NCBI GenBank assembly: GCA_023957155.1
Contig: JAMLHK010000001.1
Span: 186,001 to 250,000 of the forward strand
Length of the DNA stretch: 64,000 nucleotides
Direction of reading: 5' to 3'
Origin: Chitinophagaceae bacterium
Lineage (GTDB): Bacteria > Bacteroidota > Bacteroidia > Chitinophagales > Chitinophagaceae
Both the position numbers and the translations under genes were made by a program. Position 1 is the first letter of the stretch; each line of letters opens with the position of its first letter. Of this stretch, positions 8,497-17,153 are shown in pieces. The notes under the pieces were generated by a model that worked only from the letters and a program-made list of their open reading frames with translations, was not told the origin of the DNA and did not search any database.

Positions 8497-10008
8497 TTAT
8501 GCTATGATTTCATTGATCACTCTACCGCTCACATCAGTCAGCCGGAACTGGCGTCCCTGAAAATGATAAACAAATTTTTCATGATCAAAACCCAGCTGAT
8601 TTAAAATAGTAGCCTGAATATCGTAGGGCTCAACCTTACCTCTCATGGCATAATATCCAATTTCATCGGTCTCGCCGTAAGATACCCCCTTATTAATACC
8701 GCCGCCGGCCATCCACATCGTAAATGCTTCAGCGTGGTGATCCCTGCCTTTGAACGGCATTTCTTTACCGTCCCTGTTTTCCTGCATGGGAGTACGTCCA
8801 AATTCACCTCCCCATACTACCAGGGTTTCTTCCAACAATCCTCTTTGTTTAAGATCAAGCAATAAGGCAGTTATAGGGCGATCTATTGACCGGCACTTAT
8901 TCACCAGTCCTATTTCCAGGCAATCGCCCGGGCTTGTACCATGAGAGTCCCATCCCCAGTCAAACAACTGCACATACCGAACCCCTTTCTCCACTAATTT
9001 TCTGGCCAGCAGTACATTGTTGGCAAAACTTGTCCGGCCGGGCTTAGTACCATACATTTCATGAATGTACTCGGGTTCATCACTGATATCCATAGCTTCC
9101 GGTACAGACATCTGCATCTTATATGCCATTTCATACTGGGAAATACGGGAGAGTATCTCCGGGTCTTTAAATGTTGCGTAAGATTCCTGGTTAACCCTGT
9201 TAATCGCATCAATAGAGGCTTTTCGCATATCCTTATCTATGCCCTTAGGGTTATTGATAAAAAGAACCGGATCCCCTTCCGAACGGCATTGCACACCCTG
9301 GTATACGGAAGGCAGAAAACCGCTTCCCCATACACTCTTTCCCGCATCAGGATTTTTTCCGCCGGAAGTAAGTACAACAAAGGACGGGAGGTTACTATTT
9401 TCAGTTCCCAGCCCGTAGCTCACCCAGGATCCCATACTGGGGCGTCCCAGGCGTGCGCCGCCGGTATGCATCAGCAATTGGGCAGGTGCATGATTAAACT
9501 GATCTGTTTTAACGGCTTTTATAAAGCTTATTTCATCAGCAACCGTTGCAAGATGAGGCAGATGGTCAGATATCCATGCCCCGCTTTCCCCACGCTGCTT
9601 AAAGACCGCCTGTGGTCCCAGCATTTTGGGCACTCCTCTTATAAAAGCAAAACGCTTGCCTTCCAGCAAAGAAGGCGGACATACCTTACCATCTAACTTC
9701 ATCAGCTCCGGCTTATAGTCGAACATTTCCAGCTGAGACGGAGCGCCTGCCATGTGCAGGTAGATCACCGATTTTGCTTTACCGGGGAACATCGGCGGAT
9801 GGGCGGCTAAAGGATTATTGCTGTTATAGGCATTCACTCCTGTTCCTTTTGTACCCAAAAAGTCGCAGCCGCCCAATAAAGATCCGAAAGCCATAGCACC
9901 CAGCCCGGTGATGCTGTCTTTCAGAAAATGCCGGCGTGTAACAAACCGCAGGGATTCAAAATTAGCCTCGTTGATTAGCCGTTGGTTATGTAATTCTTTT
10001 TGTGTCAT
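8497..10008 (-). CDS. DUF1501 protein, Tat-exported putative lipoprotein
   Basis: The 503-residue protein belongs to DUF1501, a family related to sulfatases and alkaline phosphatases (IYLHMAGAPSQLEMFDYKP near the start; VVWGGEFGRTP and GRDHHAEAF near the metal-site region). At residues 24-47, TRRHFLKDS followed by a hydrophobic stretch and LLGGC forms a twin-arginine signal that ends in a lipobox, so I predict Tat export and lipidation. It sits between the two haem-binding proteins in the same operon (78 bp after one, 23 bp before the other). Its reaction is unknown. The metal site resembles sulfatases but there is no C/S-x-P-x-R sulfatase motif. Confidence 0.88.
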   Translation of the reverse strand: MTQKELHNQRLINEANFESLRFVTRRHFLKDSITGLGAMAFGSLLGGCDFLGTKGTGVNAYNSNNPLAAHPPMFPGKAKSVIYLHMAGAPSQLEMFDYKPELMKLDGKVCPPSLLEGKRFAFIRGVPKMLGPQAVFKQRGESGAWISDHLPHLATVADEISFIKAVKTDQFNHAPAQLLMHTGGARLGRPSMGSWVSYGLGTENSNLPSFVVLTSGGKNPDAGKSVWGSGFLPSVYQGVQCRSEGDPVLFINNPKGIDKDMRKASIDAINRVNQESYATFKDPEILSRISQYEMAYKMQMSVPEAMDISDEPEYIHEMYGTKPGRTSFANNVLLARKLVEKGVRYVQLFDWGWDSHGTSPGDCLEIGLVNKCRSIDRPITALLLDLKQRGLLEETLVVWGGEFGRTPMQENRDGKEMPFKGRDHHAEAFTMWMAGGGINKGVSYGETDEIGYYAMRGKVEPYDIQATILNQLGFDHEKFVYHFQGRQFRLTDVSGRVINEIIA

Positions 10009-10086
10009 AATGTAATACTTTATAACCTAATATTGGGGTTGATCTGCGTTTCACTTTCTCATTTCCTACCCTGCCATTCTCCGGGT

Positions 10087-12849
10087 TCAATTCTTGGTAA
10101 CCAACTCATCCAGATTGAGCATCGCATTTGCCACCACAATCAATGCAGCTTTTTCCGGCGTGTTGTGCTCTGTCTGGGTTCCAATCATATCATCGGTTTT
10201 TTGACCATCCTGCTTAAACTGTTGCAAAGCCTGTTGATACAAATCCATCAAAGGCTGAAGCTTTTCGGGTGTTATCGGCCTGAACATGGCCATCTCGTAT
10301 CCGGTGCTGATCTGCTGCCGTACATCATTTCCCCCTTTTTCCTCCATCCGTGCGGCATAATGCCGCGCCATTTCAATAAATCCTTCATCATTTAAAGTAG
10401 CCAGCGCCTGTAAGGGAGTATTGGTACGAATTCGCCTGGCTACGCATACCTCGCGTGCCACACCATCAAAACTCAGCATGGAAGGAAATGGCGCCGTACG
10501 TTTCCAGTAAGTATATACTGCACGGCGATACTGGTCTTCTCCTTTACTTTTTTCCCACACGTTCCCATCGTAAGGCGACAGCCATATTCCCGGCGGCTGG
10601 GTAGGCATCACGCTCTGGCCATACATTTTGGAGCTCAGCAGTCCGGATATCATCAACCCCTGATCCCTGATCTGTTCTGCCGACAGCCTTACTCTCGGTC
10701 CACGGGCATAAAACCTGTTGAAAGCATCCTTTTGGAGCATTTCCGGCGTAACCCGGGTATCCTGCATATAGGTTGCCGACATGACTATAGTTTTGATCAG
10801 TTTCTTTAAACTCCACTGATAGTCATTCATAAACTGCCACGACAGCCAGTCAAGCAATTCTTTATGCGTAGGATCAATCCCCTGCGATCCAAGATCTTCG
10901 AGGGTCTCAACAATTCCCTGCCCCATAAGCTGCTCCCATATCCTGTTAACGATTGTTCTTGAAGTAAGCGGATTTTTTTTATCCGTTAACCACATCGCCA
11001 ATCCCAGGCGGTTACGCGGCGCACCTTCCGGCATCGGGTTAAGGGAGCCGGGAACATCCGGCTGCACTTCCGCACCCTTTATCATCCAATTGCCTCTTTC
11101 AAACACATGGGTTGAGCGGGACATATCCGGTGGATTTTCCATCATGATCGGCGTCATTGCCTTTGGCAAAGCAGCAACCAGGTAATTAAACCAGACGTAG
11201 GCACTATCGTAACCCGGCATACCCTTAGCCGGGAAAGCAGAAGCAAAATAAAACCAGTCAAAATGAGCCAGTGACTTTTCATCTGTTTTCTCCACTCCCG
11301 AATTAGAGTAAGTGATATACAAATCATGTACGCCATCCGCATTGCCCAAATCCATACTGCCTATCTCCCATCCCTTTGACTGGGCAACAGCAGATGTGGC
11401 CAATACCGGTCCGTTGGGACTATCTATATGAAAGGTCCATTTACCCTTGTCAAAATCCGATCTGTACCGGTAAATCAATCTGTTTTTATTGGTCAGGTCA
11501 ATTCCGGGAATACGGCAAACCGCATTATTTCTCAGTGTCAGCCGGGTATCAGAGATAGCGCTGTTAACTAAGTTGTCGGCAAGATGCGCATTAACAGCCG
11601 GCTGCCAGGTTTTCAGAAAAGTGATGATCTCCCGGCTTTTTTCTTCAGTAGCATACTGTTTTAACCAGCCGGTTAATTTTTCAAACTTTGCATTATCCTC
11701 CGTATTCAATTCGCGCAATTGCGGGTAATCATTCGTAACATCTTCATCCCTCGTATTATTATAGAAAGCCATGAACTTATAATACTCTTCATGTTTTATC
11801 GGATCATAGGGGTGACTATGACATTGTACACAGCCAAACGTAGTACTGAGCAGGGTTTCCCAGGTCGTATTCACACGATCCATAACGGCTGCCGTTCGAA
11901 ACTCTTCATCATCTGTTCCTCCTTCATCATTGGTCATGGAATTGCGGTTATAAGCGGTAGCAATCAGTTGCTCATCCGTAGCGCCGGGCATCAGATCACC
12001 GGCAATCTGTTCCGTCAAAAACCGATCGTAAGGCATATCACTGTTAAATGCCTTAATCAGCCAGTCGCGGTATCTCCAGATAGAACGGTAACCGTCTTTT
12101 TCATATCCCTTGCTGTCTGCATACCGTGCCAGGTCTAACCATAAGGAAGTCCATTTTTCACCATATTGCGGGGAGGCCAAAAGCTGATCTACCAGCTCTT
12201 CATAAGCGTCAGGACTGTTATCATCTATAAACTTCCGGGCAAGATCAGCGGAAGGAGGAAGTCCGGTAATATCGAGGCTTACTCTTCGTACAAGCATAGC
12301 TTTATCCGCCACCGGGGAAGGTTCTAACTTTAACGCTTTAAGCTTATCCAGGATAAAATGATCAATTTCATTATGCACCCATTTGTTTTTACCGGAGAAA
12401 AGCCCCAAAAAACCAGAACCGGCGTCCGGTACCGGTACAGGTTGAACCGCCACATAAGACCAGTGATTTCCCCAATGTGCCCCTTCTTTTATCCATTGCC
12501 GCAACATATCAATTTCCTTTGAAGACAAGGGAGCATGTTGGTAAGGCATTCGCTCTTCGGGGTCTTTACTGGTGAGCCGGCGTATCATTTCGCTGTTATC
12601 CGGGTCACCGGGTATGATAGCATAATGACCACTCTCGCCCTTTTCTAATGCTTCGGATCGAAATAAAAGGCTAAAACCCGACTCCTTTTTTACACCGCCG
12701 TGACAACTGATACATTTCTTGTTAAACAGGGGTTTTACTTCCGTATTATAATCAACTTTTTTATGGCTGATTAAGCTGGTGGTTGCAAAAAGTGCGGCAA
12801 CCAGTATACCCGTTATAACCAATAGCTTCTTATTCAGTTTCCATTTCAT
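10087..12849 (-). CDS. Planctomycete-type cytochrome c / DUF1549 / DUF1553 protein with CBM6-like insertion
   Basis: The 920-residue protein starts with an uncleaved-anchor-like signal (residues 6-27). A first haem motif, C46-I-S-C49-H50, begins the PSCyt1 domain (to about 125). A DUF1549 region follows (about 155-365) and contains a second motif, C340-V-Q-C343-H344. Residues about 430-537 resemble a family 6 carbohydrate-binding module (DGVHDLYITYSNSG, then HFDWFYFAS). DUF1553 fills about 610-880 (NPLTSRTIVNRIWEQLMGQGIV). Such proteins are typical of Planctomycetes and Verrucomicrobia and are often linked to glycan or sulfated-compound use. It is the first gene of the minus-strand operon; function is unproven. 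Confidence 0.88.
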   Translation of the reverse strand: MKWKLNKKLLVITGILVAALFATTSLISHKKVDYNTEVKPLFNKKCISCHGGVKKESGFSLLFRSEALEKGESGHYAIIPGDPDNSEMIRRLTSKDPEERMPYQHAPLSSKEIDMLRQWIKEGAHWGNHWSYVAVQPVPVPDAGSGFLGLFSGKNKWVHNEIDHFILDKLKALKLEPSPVADKAMLVRRVSLDITGLPPSADLARKFIDDNSPDAYEELVDQLLASPQYGEKWTSLWLDLARYADSKGYEKDGYRSIWRYRDWLIKAFNSDMPYDRFLTEQIAGDLMPGATDEQLIATAYNRNSMTNDEGGTDDEEFRTAAVMDRVNTTWETLLSTTFGCVQCHSHPYDPIKHEEYYKFMAFYNNTRDEDVTNDYPQLRELNTEDNAKFEKLTGWLKQYATEEKSREIITFLKTWQPAVNAHLADNLVNSAISDTRLTLRNNAVCRIPGIDLTNKNRLIYRYRSDFDKGKWTFHIDSPNGPVLATSAVAQSKGWEIGSMDLGNADGVHDLYITYSNSGVEKTDEKSLAHFDWFYFASAFPAKGMPGYDSAYVWFNYLVAALPKAMTPIMMENPPDMSRSTHVFERGNWMIKGAEVQPDVPGSLNPMPEGAPRNRLGLAMWLTDKKNPLTSRTIVNRIWEQLMGQGIVETLEDLGSQGIDPTHKELLDWLSWQFMNDYQWSLKKLIKTIVMSATYMQDTRVTPEMLQKDAFNRFYARGPRVRLSAEQIRDQGLMISGLLSSKMYGQSVMPTQPPGIWLSPYDGNVWEKSKGEDQYRRAVYTYWKRTAPFPSMLSFDGVAREVCVARRIRTNTPLQALATLNDEGFIEMARHYAARMEEKGGNDVRQQISTGYEMAMFRPITPEKLQPLMDLYQQALQQFKQDGQKTDDMIGTQTEHNTPEKAALIVVANAMLNLDELVTKN

Positions 12850-12977
12850 AATAGCAAGACAAAAACATTAATCAAAATATTACAGCAGGCTGCAACCCCC
12901 GGATCATAAAGGAAAGGTACAAAATATCAGGATTTTATAATAATGCCGGGAAATTCGCAACCGCTATTTTAAAAAAG

Positions 12978-15224
12978 TTAATTCAACTCCGTGTCATATC
13001 TTTCTACCGCTTCAATACCGGGCAGCCTTTTCAGGCGGTCTACCAATACGTCCAACTCTTCCTTATCATGCACAAACAATTTAATATTTCCTTCAAAAAG
13101 ACCTTCTTTTGCTTCCACGGTTAAAGCCGCTATATTAACTTTTAACTCGCCCGATACCAGGTTGGTGATCTTATGGATTACACCCACATCATCAAGCCCA
13201 ACAATTTTTAAGCCGGTAAGGAAGGAGATTTCTTTGTTCTTAGCCCATTTGGTTTTTACTACCCGATGCCCAAAATTAGACATTAACCTTGCCGCATTAG
13301 GACAATTGGTACGATGAATAATTAATCCTTTCCCGGTACTGACAAATCCAAAAACATCATCTCCGGGAATGGGTTTGCAGCAATTGGCCAGTGTATAAAC
13401 AATTTTATCGCTGGTTTCGCCAAAAATAATCAGCTCACTTTCTTTTTTTAGCGCCGGGCGGCTATTGTCAGGCTCGGGAGCTTTGATTTCCGGCTCGGGA
13501 AGCTTCACTACCTTCGGAAGCACCAGCTTATCTCCCAGCACCTGGAATTCTTCTTTTAATTCTTTAAGGTCAATATTTTTAACTGCTATCTGATAATACA
13601 GGTCCAGCGGCGAAGCCATTTTATAAAAAGAAGTAAGTTCTTCTATGTTTGCCTGGCTAACAGAGGCGCCCATGCTTTCGAGCTTACGCTGCAATACGTA
13701 TTTTCCATCTGCAGCAACCTTACGCTTCTCTTCTTTCAGCGCATCCTTGATTTTACTTTTTGCCTTGGTGGTTACCACAAAATTCAACCAGTCTTCATGC
13801 GGCTTCTGTTTGTTGCTGGTAATAATCTCTATCTGGTCACCGCTCCTGAGTTTATGGCTGATCGGCACCAGCTTGTGGTTAACTTTGGCGCCAATACATT
13901 TAGAGCCCACCGCACTATGAACGGAAAAAGCAAAATCTAACGCGGTAGCCCCGACAGGCAACATTTTTACATCGCCTTTGGGTGTATAAACATAAATCTC
14001 CTCTGCAAGAAAAGAAGTTTTAAAATCCTGTAAAAAATCTATAGAGCTTACATCCTGCGCCAGTGCCTCACGTATTTGGGTAAACCATTTATCAAAGCGG
14101 CTTTCATCATTCGTACCTTCCTTATATTTCCAGTGCGCTGCCAATCCCTTCTCCGCAATTTCATTCATCCGCTTGGTCCTGATCTGCACTTCTACCCACT
14201 TCCCCTGCGATCCCATTACCGTAGTATGCAGGGCCTCGTAACCGTTTGCCTTAGGATTACTTAACCAGTCCCGTAATCTTTCCGGCGATGGGGTATACAT
14301 ATCCGTTATCAGAGAATAGGCTTTCCAGCAGTCTTCTTTTTCATGATCATGGGGAGTATCTAATATAACACGAATGGCAAAAAGATCGTATACTTCTTCA
14401 AATGCCACTCCTTTCTTCTTCATCTTATTCCAGATAGAATGAATGGATTTAGGTCTGCCATACACTTCCACGTTAAGCCCGGCTCTCTCCAGCTTTTCTT
14501 TAACCGGCCGTATAAAATCATTGATATACCGGGTACGCTCTCTTCTTGTTTCGGCCAGCTTCCTTGCAATTTCCCTGTAGATATCAGGCTCCAGGTACTT
14601 CATGGCAAGATCTTCCATTTCCGTTTTGATATTATATAGCCCCATACGATGGGCAAGAGGCGCATATACATATACCGTTTCACTGGATACTTTCAATTGT
14701 TTTTCCCGCTTCATGCTATCCAGCGTACGCATATTATGCAGGCGATCGGCTAATTTGATAAGAATAACACGGGGGTCATCGGTGAGTGTAACCAGGATCT
14801 TTTTAAAGTTTTCCGCCTGCTGTGTGGTATTATTATCTACCACATTGGCAATCTTGGTAAGACCGTCAATAATGCGGGCAATTTCACTGCCAAAGGCTCT
14901 TTCAATATCCTCCAGGGTAAGATCGGTGTCTTCAACCGTATCATGAAGCAAAGCACATATCGTGGAGCGTACCCCCAGCCCTATTTCTTCCACGCATATC
15001 CTGGCTACGGCAAGCGGATGTAAAATATAAGGCTCCCCGCTTTTACGGCGCATGGTTTTATGCGCATCGGCCGCCATTTCAAAAGCTAATCTTAATAATT
15101 CCCGGTGCCCGGTTTTTAATTTCGGTTTCAGGCTTTTTAACAATGCCCTGTACTGACGAACAATTTCCTTTTTTTCCTCTTCTTCGTTCAGGCTGTATTT
15201 TGGCGCTTTAACATCAGTTTCCAT
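12978..15224 (-). CDS. spoT: Bifunctional (p)ppGpp synthetase/hydrolase (RelA/SpoT family)
   Basis: This enzyme makes and degrades the alarmone (p)ppGpp in the stringent response. The 748-residue protein has the full family order: an HD hydrolase domain with CALLHDTVEDTD (H94-D95), a synthetase domain around GRPKSIHSIWNKMKKKG (about 257-345), a TGS domain (EEIYVYTPKGDVKMLPVGA, about 410-470), a conserved cysteine domain (ANCCKPIPGDDVFGF) and a C-terminal ACT domain. Intact HD and synthetase motifs suggest both activities, as in Rsh enzymes that are the only long RelA/SpoT of the cell. It is divergent from tRNA-Leu. Its ATG lies 7 bp from the -7 box. Confidence 0.95.
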   Translation of the reverse strand: METDVKAPKYSLNEEEEKKEIVRQYRALLKSLKPKLKTGHRELLRLAFEMAADAHKTMRRKSGEPYILHPLAVARICVEEIGLGVRSTICALLHDTVEDTDLTLEDIERAFGSEIARIIDGLTKIANVVDNNTTQQAENFKKILVTLTDDPRVILIKLADRLHNMRTLDSMKREKQLKVSSETVYVYAPLAHRMGLYNIKTEMEDLAMKYLEPDIYREIARKLAETRRERTRYINDFIRPVKEKLERAGLNVEVYGRPKSIHSIWNKMKKKGVAFEEVYDLFAIRVILDTPHDHEKEDCWKAYSLITDMYTPSPERLRDWLSNPKANGYEALHTTVMGSQGKWVEVQIRTKRMNEIAEKGLAAHWKYKEGTNDESRFDKWFTQIREALAQDVSSIDFLQDFKTSFLAEEIYVYTPKGDVKMLPVGATALDFAFSVHSAVGSKCIGAKVNHKLVPISHKLRSGDQIEIITSNKQKPHEDWLNFVVTTKAKSKIKDALKEEKRKVAADGKYVLQRKLESMGASVSQANIEELTSFYKMASPLDLYYQIAVKNIDLKELKEEFQVLGDKLVLPKVVKLPEPEIKAPEPDNSRPALKKESELIIFGETSDKIVYTLANCCKPIPGDDVFGFVSTGKGLIIHRTNCPNAARLMSNFGHRVVKTKWAKNKEISFLTGLKIVGLDDVGVIHKITNLVSGELKVNIAALTVEAKEGLFEGNIKLFVHDKEELDVLVDRLKRLPGIEAVERYDTELN

Positions 15225-15231
15225 ATAAATC

Positions 15232-15239
15232 CAAATTTA
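15232..15239 (-). promoter_or_regulatory. -7 box of the RelA/SpoT gene
   Basis: On the minus strand this reads TAAATTTG, an exact TAnnTTTG. It ends 7 bp before the ATG at 15224, which predicts a leaderless or nearly leaderless mRNA. It lies 12 bp from the divergent tRNA box at 15252. Confidence 0.5.
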
Positions 15240-15251
15240 AGTAAAATCTAC

Positions 15252-15259
15252 TACCTTTG
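15252..15259 (+). promoter_or_regulatory. -7 box of tRNA-Leu
   Basis: TACCTTTG is an exact TAnnTTTG match. Transcription would start near 15266, about 43 bases before the mature tRNA. No convincing -33 element is seen. Confidence 0.5.
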
Positions 15260-15263
15260 CCGT

Positions 15264-15297
15264 CCTCTGAAACGAAAGTACCCTTAAAATTCAGAGG
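15264..15297 (+). other. Inverted repeat in the tRNA-Leu 5' leader
   Basis: CCTCTGAA at 15264-15271 pairs perfectly with TTCAGAGG at 15290-15297 across an 18-base loop. It starts at the predicted transcription start and ends 11 bases before the tRNA, so it may shape precursor processing. Chance cannot be excluded. Confidence 0.4.
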
Positions 15298-15308
15298 AGA
15301 GCACATAA

Positions 15309-15390
15309 GCGGGTGTGGCGAAATTGGCAGACGTACCAGACTTAGGATCTGGCGCCGCGAGGCATGGGGGTTCGAGTCCCTCCACCCGCA
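15309..15390 (+). tRNA. tRNA-Leu (anticodon UAG)
   Basis: The acceptor stem GCGGGTG (15309-15315) pairs with CACCCGC (15383-15389), followed by discriminator A. The anticodon stem CCAGA/TCTGG encloses CTTAGGA, giving anticodon TAG, which reads CUA and probably other CUN leucine codons. The T-loop is GTTCGAGTC. The variable arm is long, as expected for a class II tRNA, and the total is 82 bases. The 3' CCA is not encoded and must be added enzymatically. Confidence 0.97.
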
Positions 15391-15409
15391 CTTCATATCT
15401 TCTCAGAAA

Positions 15410-15438
15410 GAACGGGAGAATCAGCCCGTTTCTCGTTC
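15410..15438 (+). other. Imperfect hairpin downstream of tRNA-Leu
   Basis: GAACGGGAGAA (15410-15420) pairs with TTCTCGTTC (about 15430-15438) with a two-base bulge. No T-tract follows, so this could be a processing or weak termination structure for the tRNA transcript. Confidence 0.3.
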
Positions 15439-15503
15439 CCAAAACCCATCCCTGGAATTTCAATCTTAAGGCAAATCTGAGTCAGGAATTGTAGCAAAAG
15501 CCT

Positions 15504-15511
15504 TACCTTTG
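15504..15511 (+). promoter_or_regulatory. -7 box of the trigger factor gene
   Basis: TACCTTTG fits TAnnTTTG exactly. A start near 15518 leaves a leader of roughly 113 bases, long for this window, in which I see no recognisable riboswitch. Confidence 0.45.
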
Positions 15512-15630
15512 CACTCCTTTTTACAATTCTGTCATGAATTATAGAGGGAACAGGTAATAAACATAAGGTAAACCCTACCACCTTATCCGGCTCATTACTT
15601 AGTTAAAATTTTATAATACACAATACATAT

Positions 15631-17013
15631 ATGGCAACGGTTACCAGAGAAAATATCGGACCGCTTAATGATAAGTTAACGGTTACAGTAGAAAAAGAGG
15701 ATTATCTTCCCGGCTTTGAAAAAGCGTTAAAGCAGTATGCCAAATCTGCAAATATACCCGGTTTCCGGAAAGGAATGGTACCGGCAGGCGTGATAAAAAA
15801 AATGCACGGGGCGGCTGTGTACACGGAAGAAGTGCTGAGGTCTATTGAAAAAGGGCTGGTAGATTATCTGGAAACGGAAAAGCTCGACATTTTCGCCCAA
15901 CCGCTTCCTGAAGCCGGCAATAACCCCGATAACCTGGACATGAATACCCCTTCTTCCTATTCTTTTCATTTTGAAGTAGGATTAAAACCTTCTTTTGAGC
16001 TGCCCGACCTGAACCAGATACCACTGACCCGCTATAAAATTGAGGTGCCGGATAACATGATAGATGAAGAAGTGGAGCGGCTCAGGGCAAGGCACGGTAA
16101 AATGACAGAACCCGAAACCATTGCTACGGATGAAGATGTGCTTAATGTAAAATTTGAAGAATCCGATGCCGGGGGCAACGTGATAGAAAATGGTACTACC
16201 AAAGACCATTCCCTGCTGTTGAAATATTTTAATGCTTCATTTAAGGAACAGCTGACCGGGAAAAAGAAAGATGATACCCTGATCTTACAATTAAATACTG
16301 CTTTTGACGAGAAAGAAAGAGAGTGGCTGGAAAACGACCTGGGACTGGATAAAAGCAATGCCGAAGATGCCGGGAAATTCTTTAAGATAACCATCACTAA
16401 AATAGGACTGGTAGAAAAAAGGCAATTGGATGAGGAGTTCTTTGAAGAGGTATATCCCGGAAAAGAAATTAAATCAGAGGAAGATTTCCGCAAGGCAATA
16501 AAAGAGGATATTGAAAAAGCTTTTGAAGGCAGCAGCCGGAACCATTTCCATCACGAATTGTACCACGCTTTATTAGATCATACCACCATTGAATTCCCGG
16601 AGAATTTTTTAAAGAAGTGGATGGAAAAGGGCGGCGAGGAAGTGAAATCTCCGGAGCAGGTAGAAAAAGAATTCCCCGAATTTAAAAGCCAGTTAAAATG
16701 GTCGCTGATCAGCGATAAAATTATAAAAGACAACCAGTTAGAAGTATCTCCCGAAGAGATACGCAATCATATTGCCCGGGAAGTAATGGGATATTTCGGT
16801 GCCTCCGGACTCCAGGGAGGCGATATGTCCTGGATTGACAGCTATGTTGACAGGCTTACCAAAGACCGGCAACAGGTAGAAAATACCTACAGAAAAATCA
16901 TAAGTGAAAAGGTATTTGAAAAAACAGAAGCCAATACCTCCCCGCTTGAACAACCCATCAGCGTGGATGATTTCAAAAAACTCCAGGAAGAACACCAGCA
17001 CCACCATCATTAG
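15631..17013 (+). CDS. tig: Trigger factor (ribosome-associated chaperone / prolyl isomerase)
   Basis: Trigger factor binds the ribosome exit tunnel and shields nascent chains. The 460-residue protein has the N-terminal ribosome-binding domain with PGFRKGMVP (residues 43-51), matching the GFRxGxxP ribosome signature. A divergent FKBP-like middle domain (about 150-260) and a long helical C-terminal chaperone domain follow. The extreme C-terminus is histidine-rich (EEHQHHHH), which is unusual and could bind metal ions. Length fits the family's 430-480. It begins a plus-strand block with clpP, clpP and clpX, an order also common in other phyla. Confidence 0.93.
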   Translation: MATVTRENIGPLNDKLTVTVEKEDYLPGFEKALKQYAKSANIPGFRKGMVPAGVIKKMHGAAVYTEEVLRSIEKGLVDYLETEKLDIFAQPLPEAGNNPDNLDMNTPSSYSFHFEVGLKPSFELPDLNQIPLTRYKIEVPDNMIDEEVERLRARHGKMTEPETIATDEDVLNVKFEESDAGGNVIENGTTKDHSLLLKYFNASFKEQLTGKKKDDTLILQLNTAFDEKEREWLENDLGLDKSNAEDAGKFFKITITKIGLVEKRQLDEEFFEEVYPGKEIKSEEDFRKAIKEDIEKAFEGSSRNHFHHELYHALLDHTTIEFPENFLKKWMEKGGEEVKSPEQVEKEFPEFKSQLKWSLISDKIIKDNQLEVSPEEIRNHIAREVMGYFGASGLQGGDMSWIDSYVDRLTKDRQQVENTYRKIISEKVFEKTEANTSPLEQPISVDDFKKLQEEHQHHHH

Positions 17014-17044
17014 ATTTATAACAGGCTTCCGGGATTTTAACATT

Positions 17045-17067
17045 CCATATCCGGGGCTCCCGTATGG
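17045..17067 (+). other. Hairpin between tig and clpP
   Basis: CCATA (17045-17049) pairs with TATGG (17063-17067), and CGGG (17052-17055) with CCCG (17059-17062) around a GCT loop, leaving a two-base bulge. A T-rich stretch (17081-17085) begins only 13 bases later, so it is at best a weak terminator for tig. Confidence 0.35.
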
Positions 17068-17070
17068 CAT

Positions 17071-17102
17071 TTTGTCTGTTTTTTTCTATTGCACGATATT
17101 TG
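17071..17102 (+). promoter_or_regulatory. Promoter of the first clpP
   Basis: TTTG at 17071-17074, a spacer of 20 bases and GATATTTG at 17095-17102 form a good -33/-7 pair with one mismatch. Transcription would start near 17109, 45 bases before the ATG at 17154. Confidence 0.55.
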
Positions 17103-17153
17103 GGTTATAAATGCCATAAATTGCCATCTGTAAACGAAGAAATTACTGACAAT

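Noticed and set aside
9061-9696. Open frame of 211 codons on the plus strand
   Set aside because: It lies entirely antisense to the DUF1501 gene, whose family motifs are clear. No recognisable domain or promoter supports the antisense frame.
15481-15630. Long leader of trigger factor as a possible riboswitch
   Set aside because: No known aptamer pattern or strong alternative stems were found by eye.
17064-17153. N-terminal extension of the first ClpP
   Set aside because: It overlaps the good -33/-7 pair at 17071-17102 and adds residues unlike ClpP; the ATG at 17154 is favoured.
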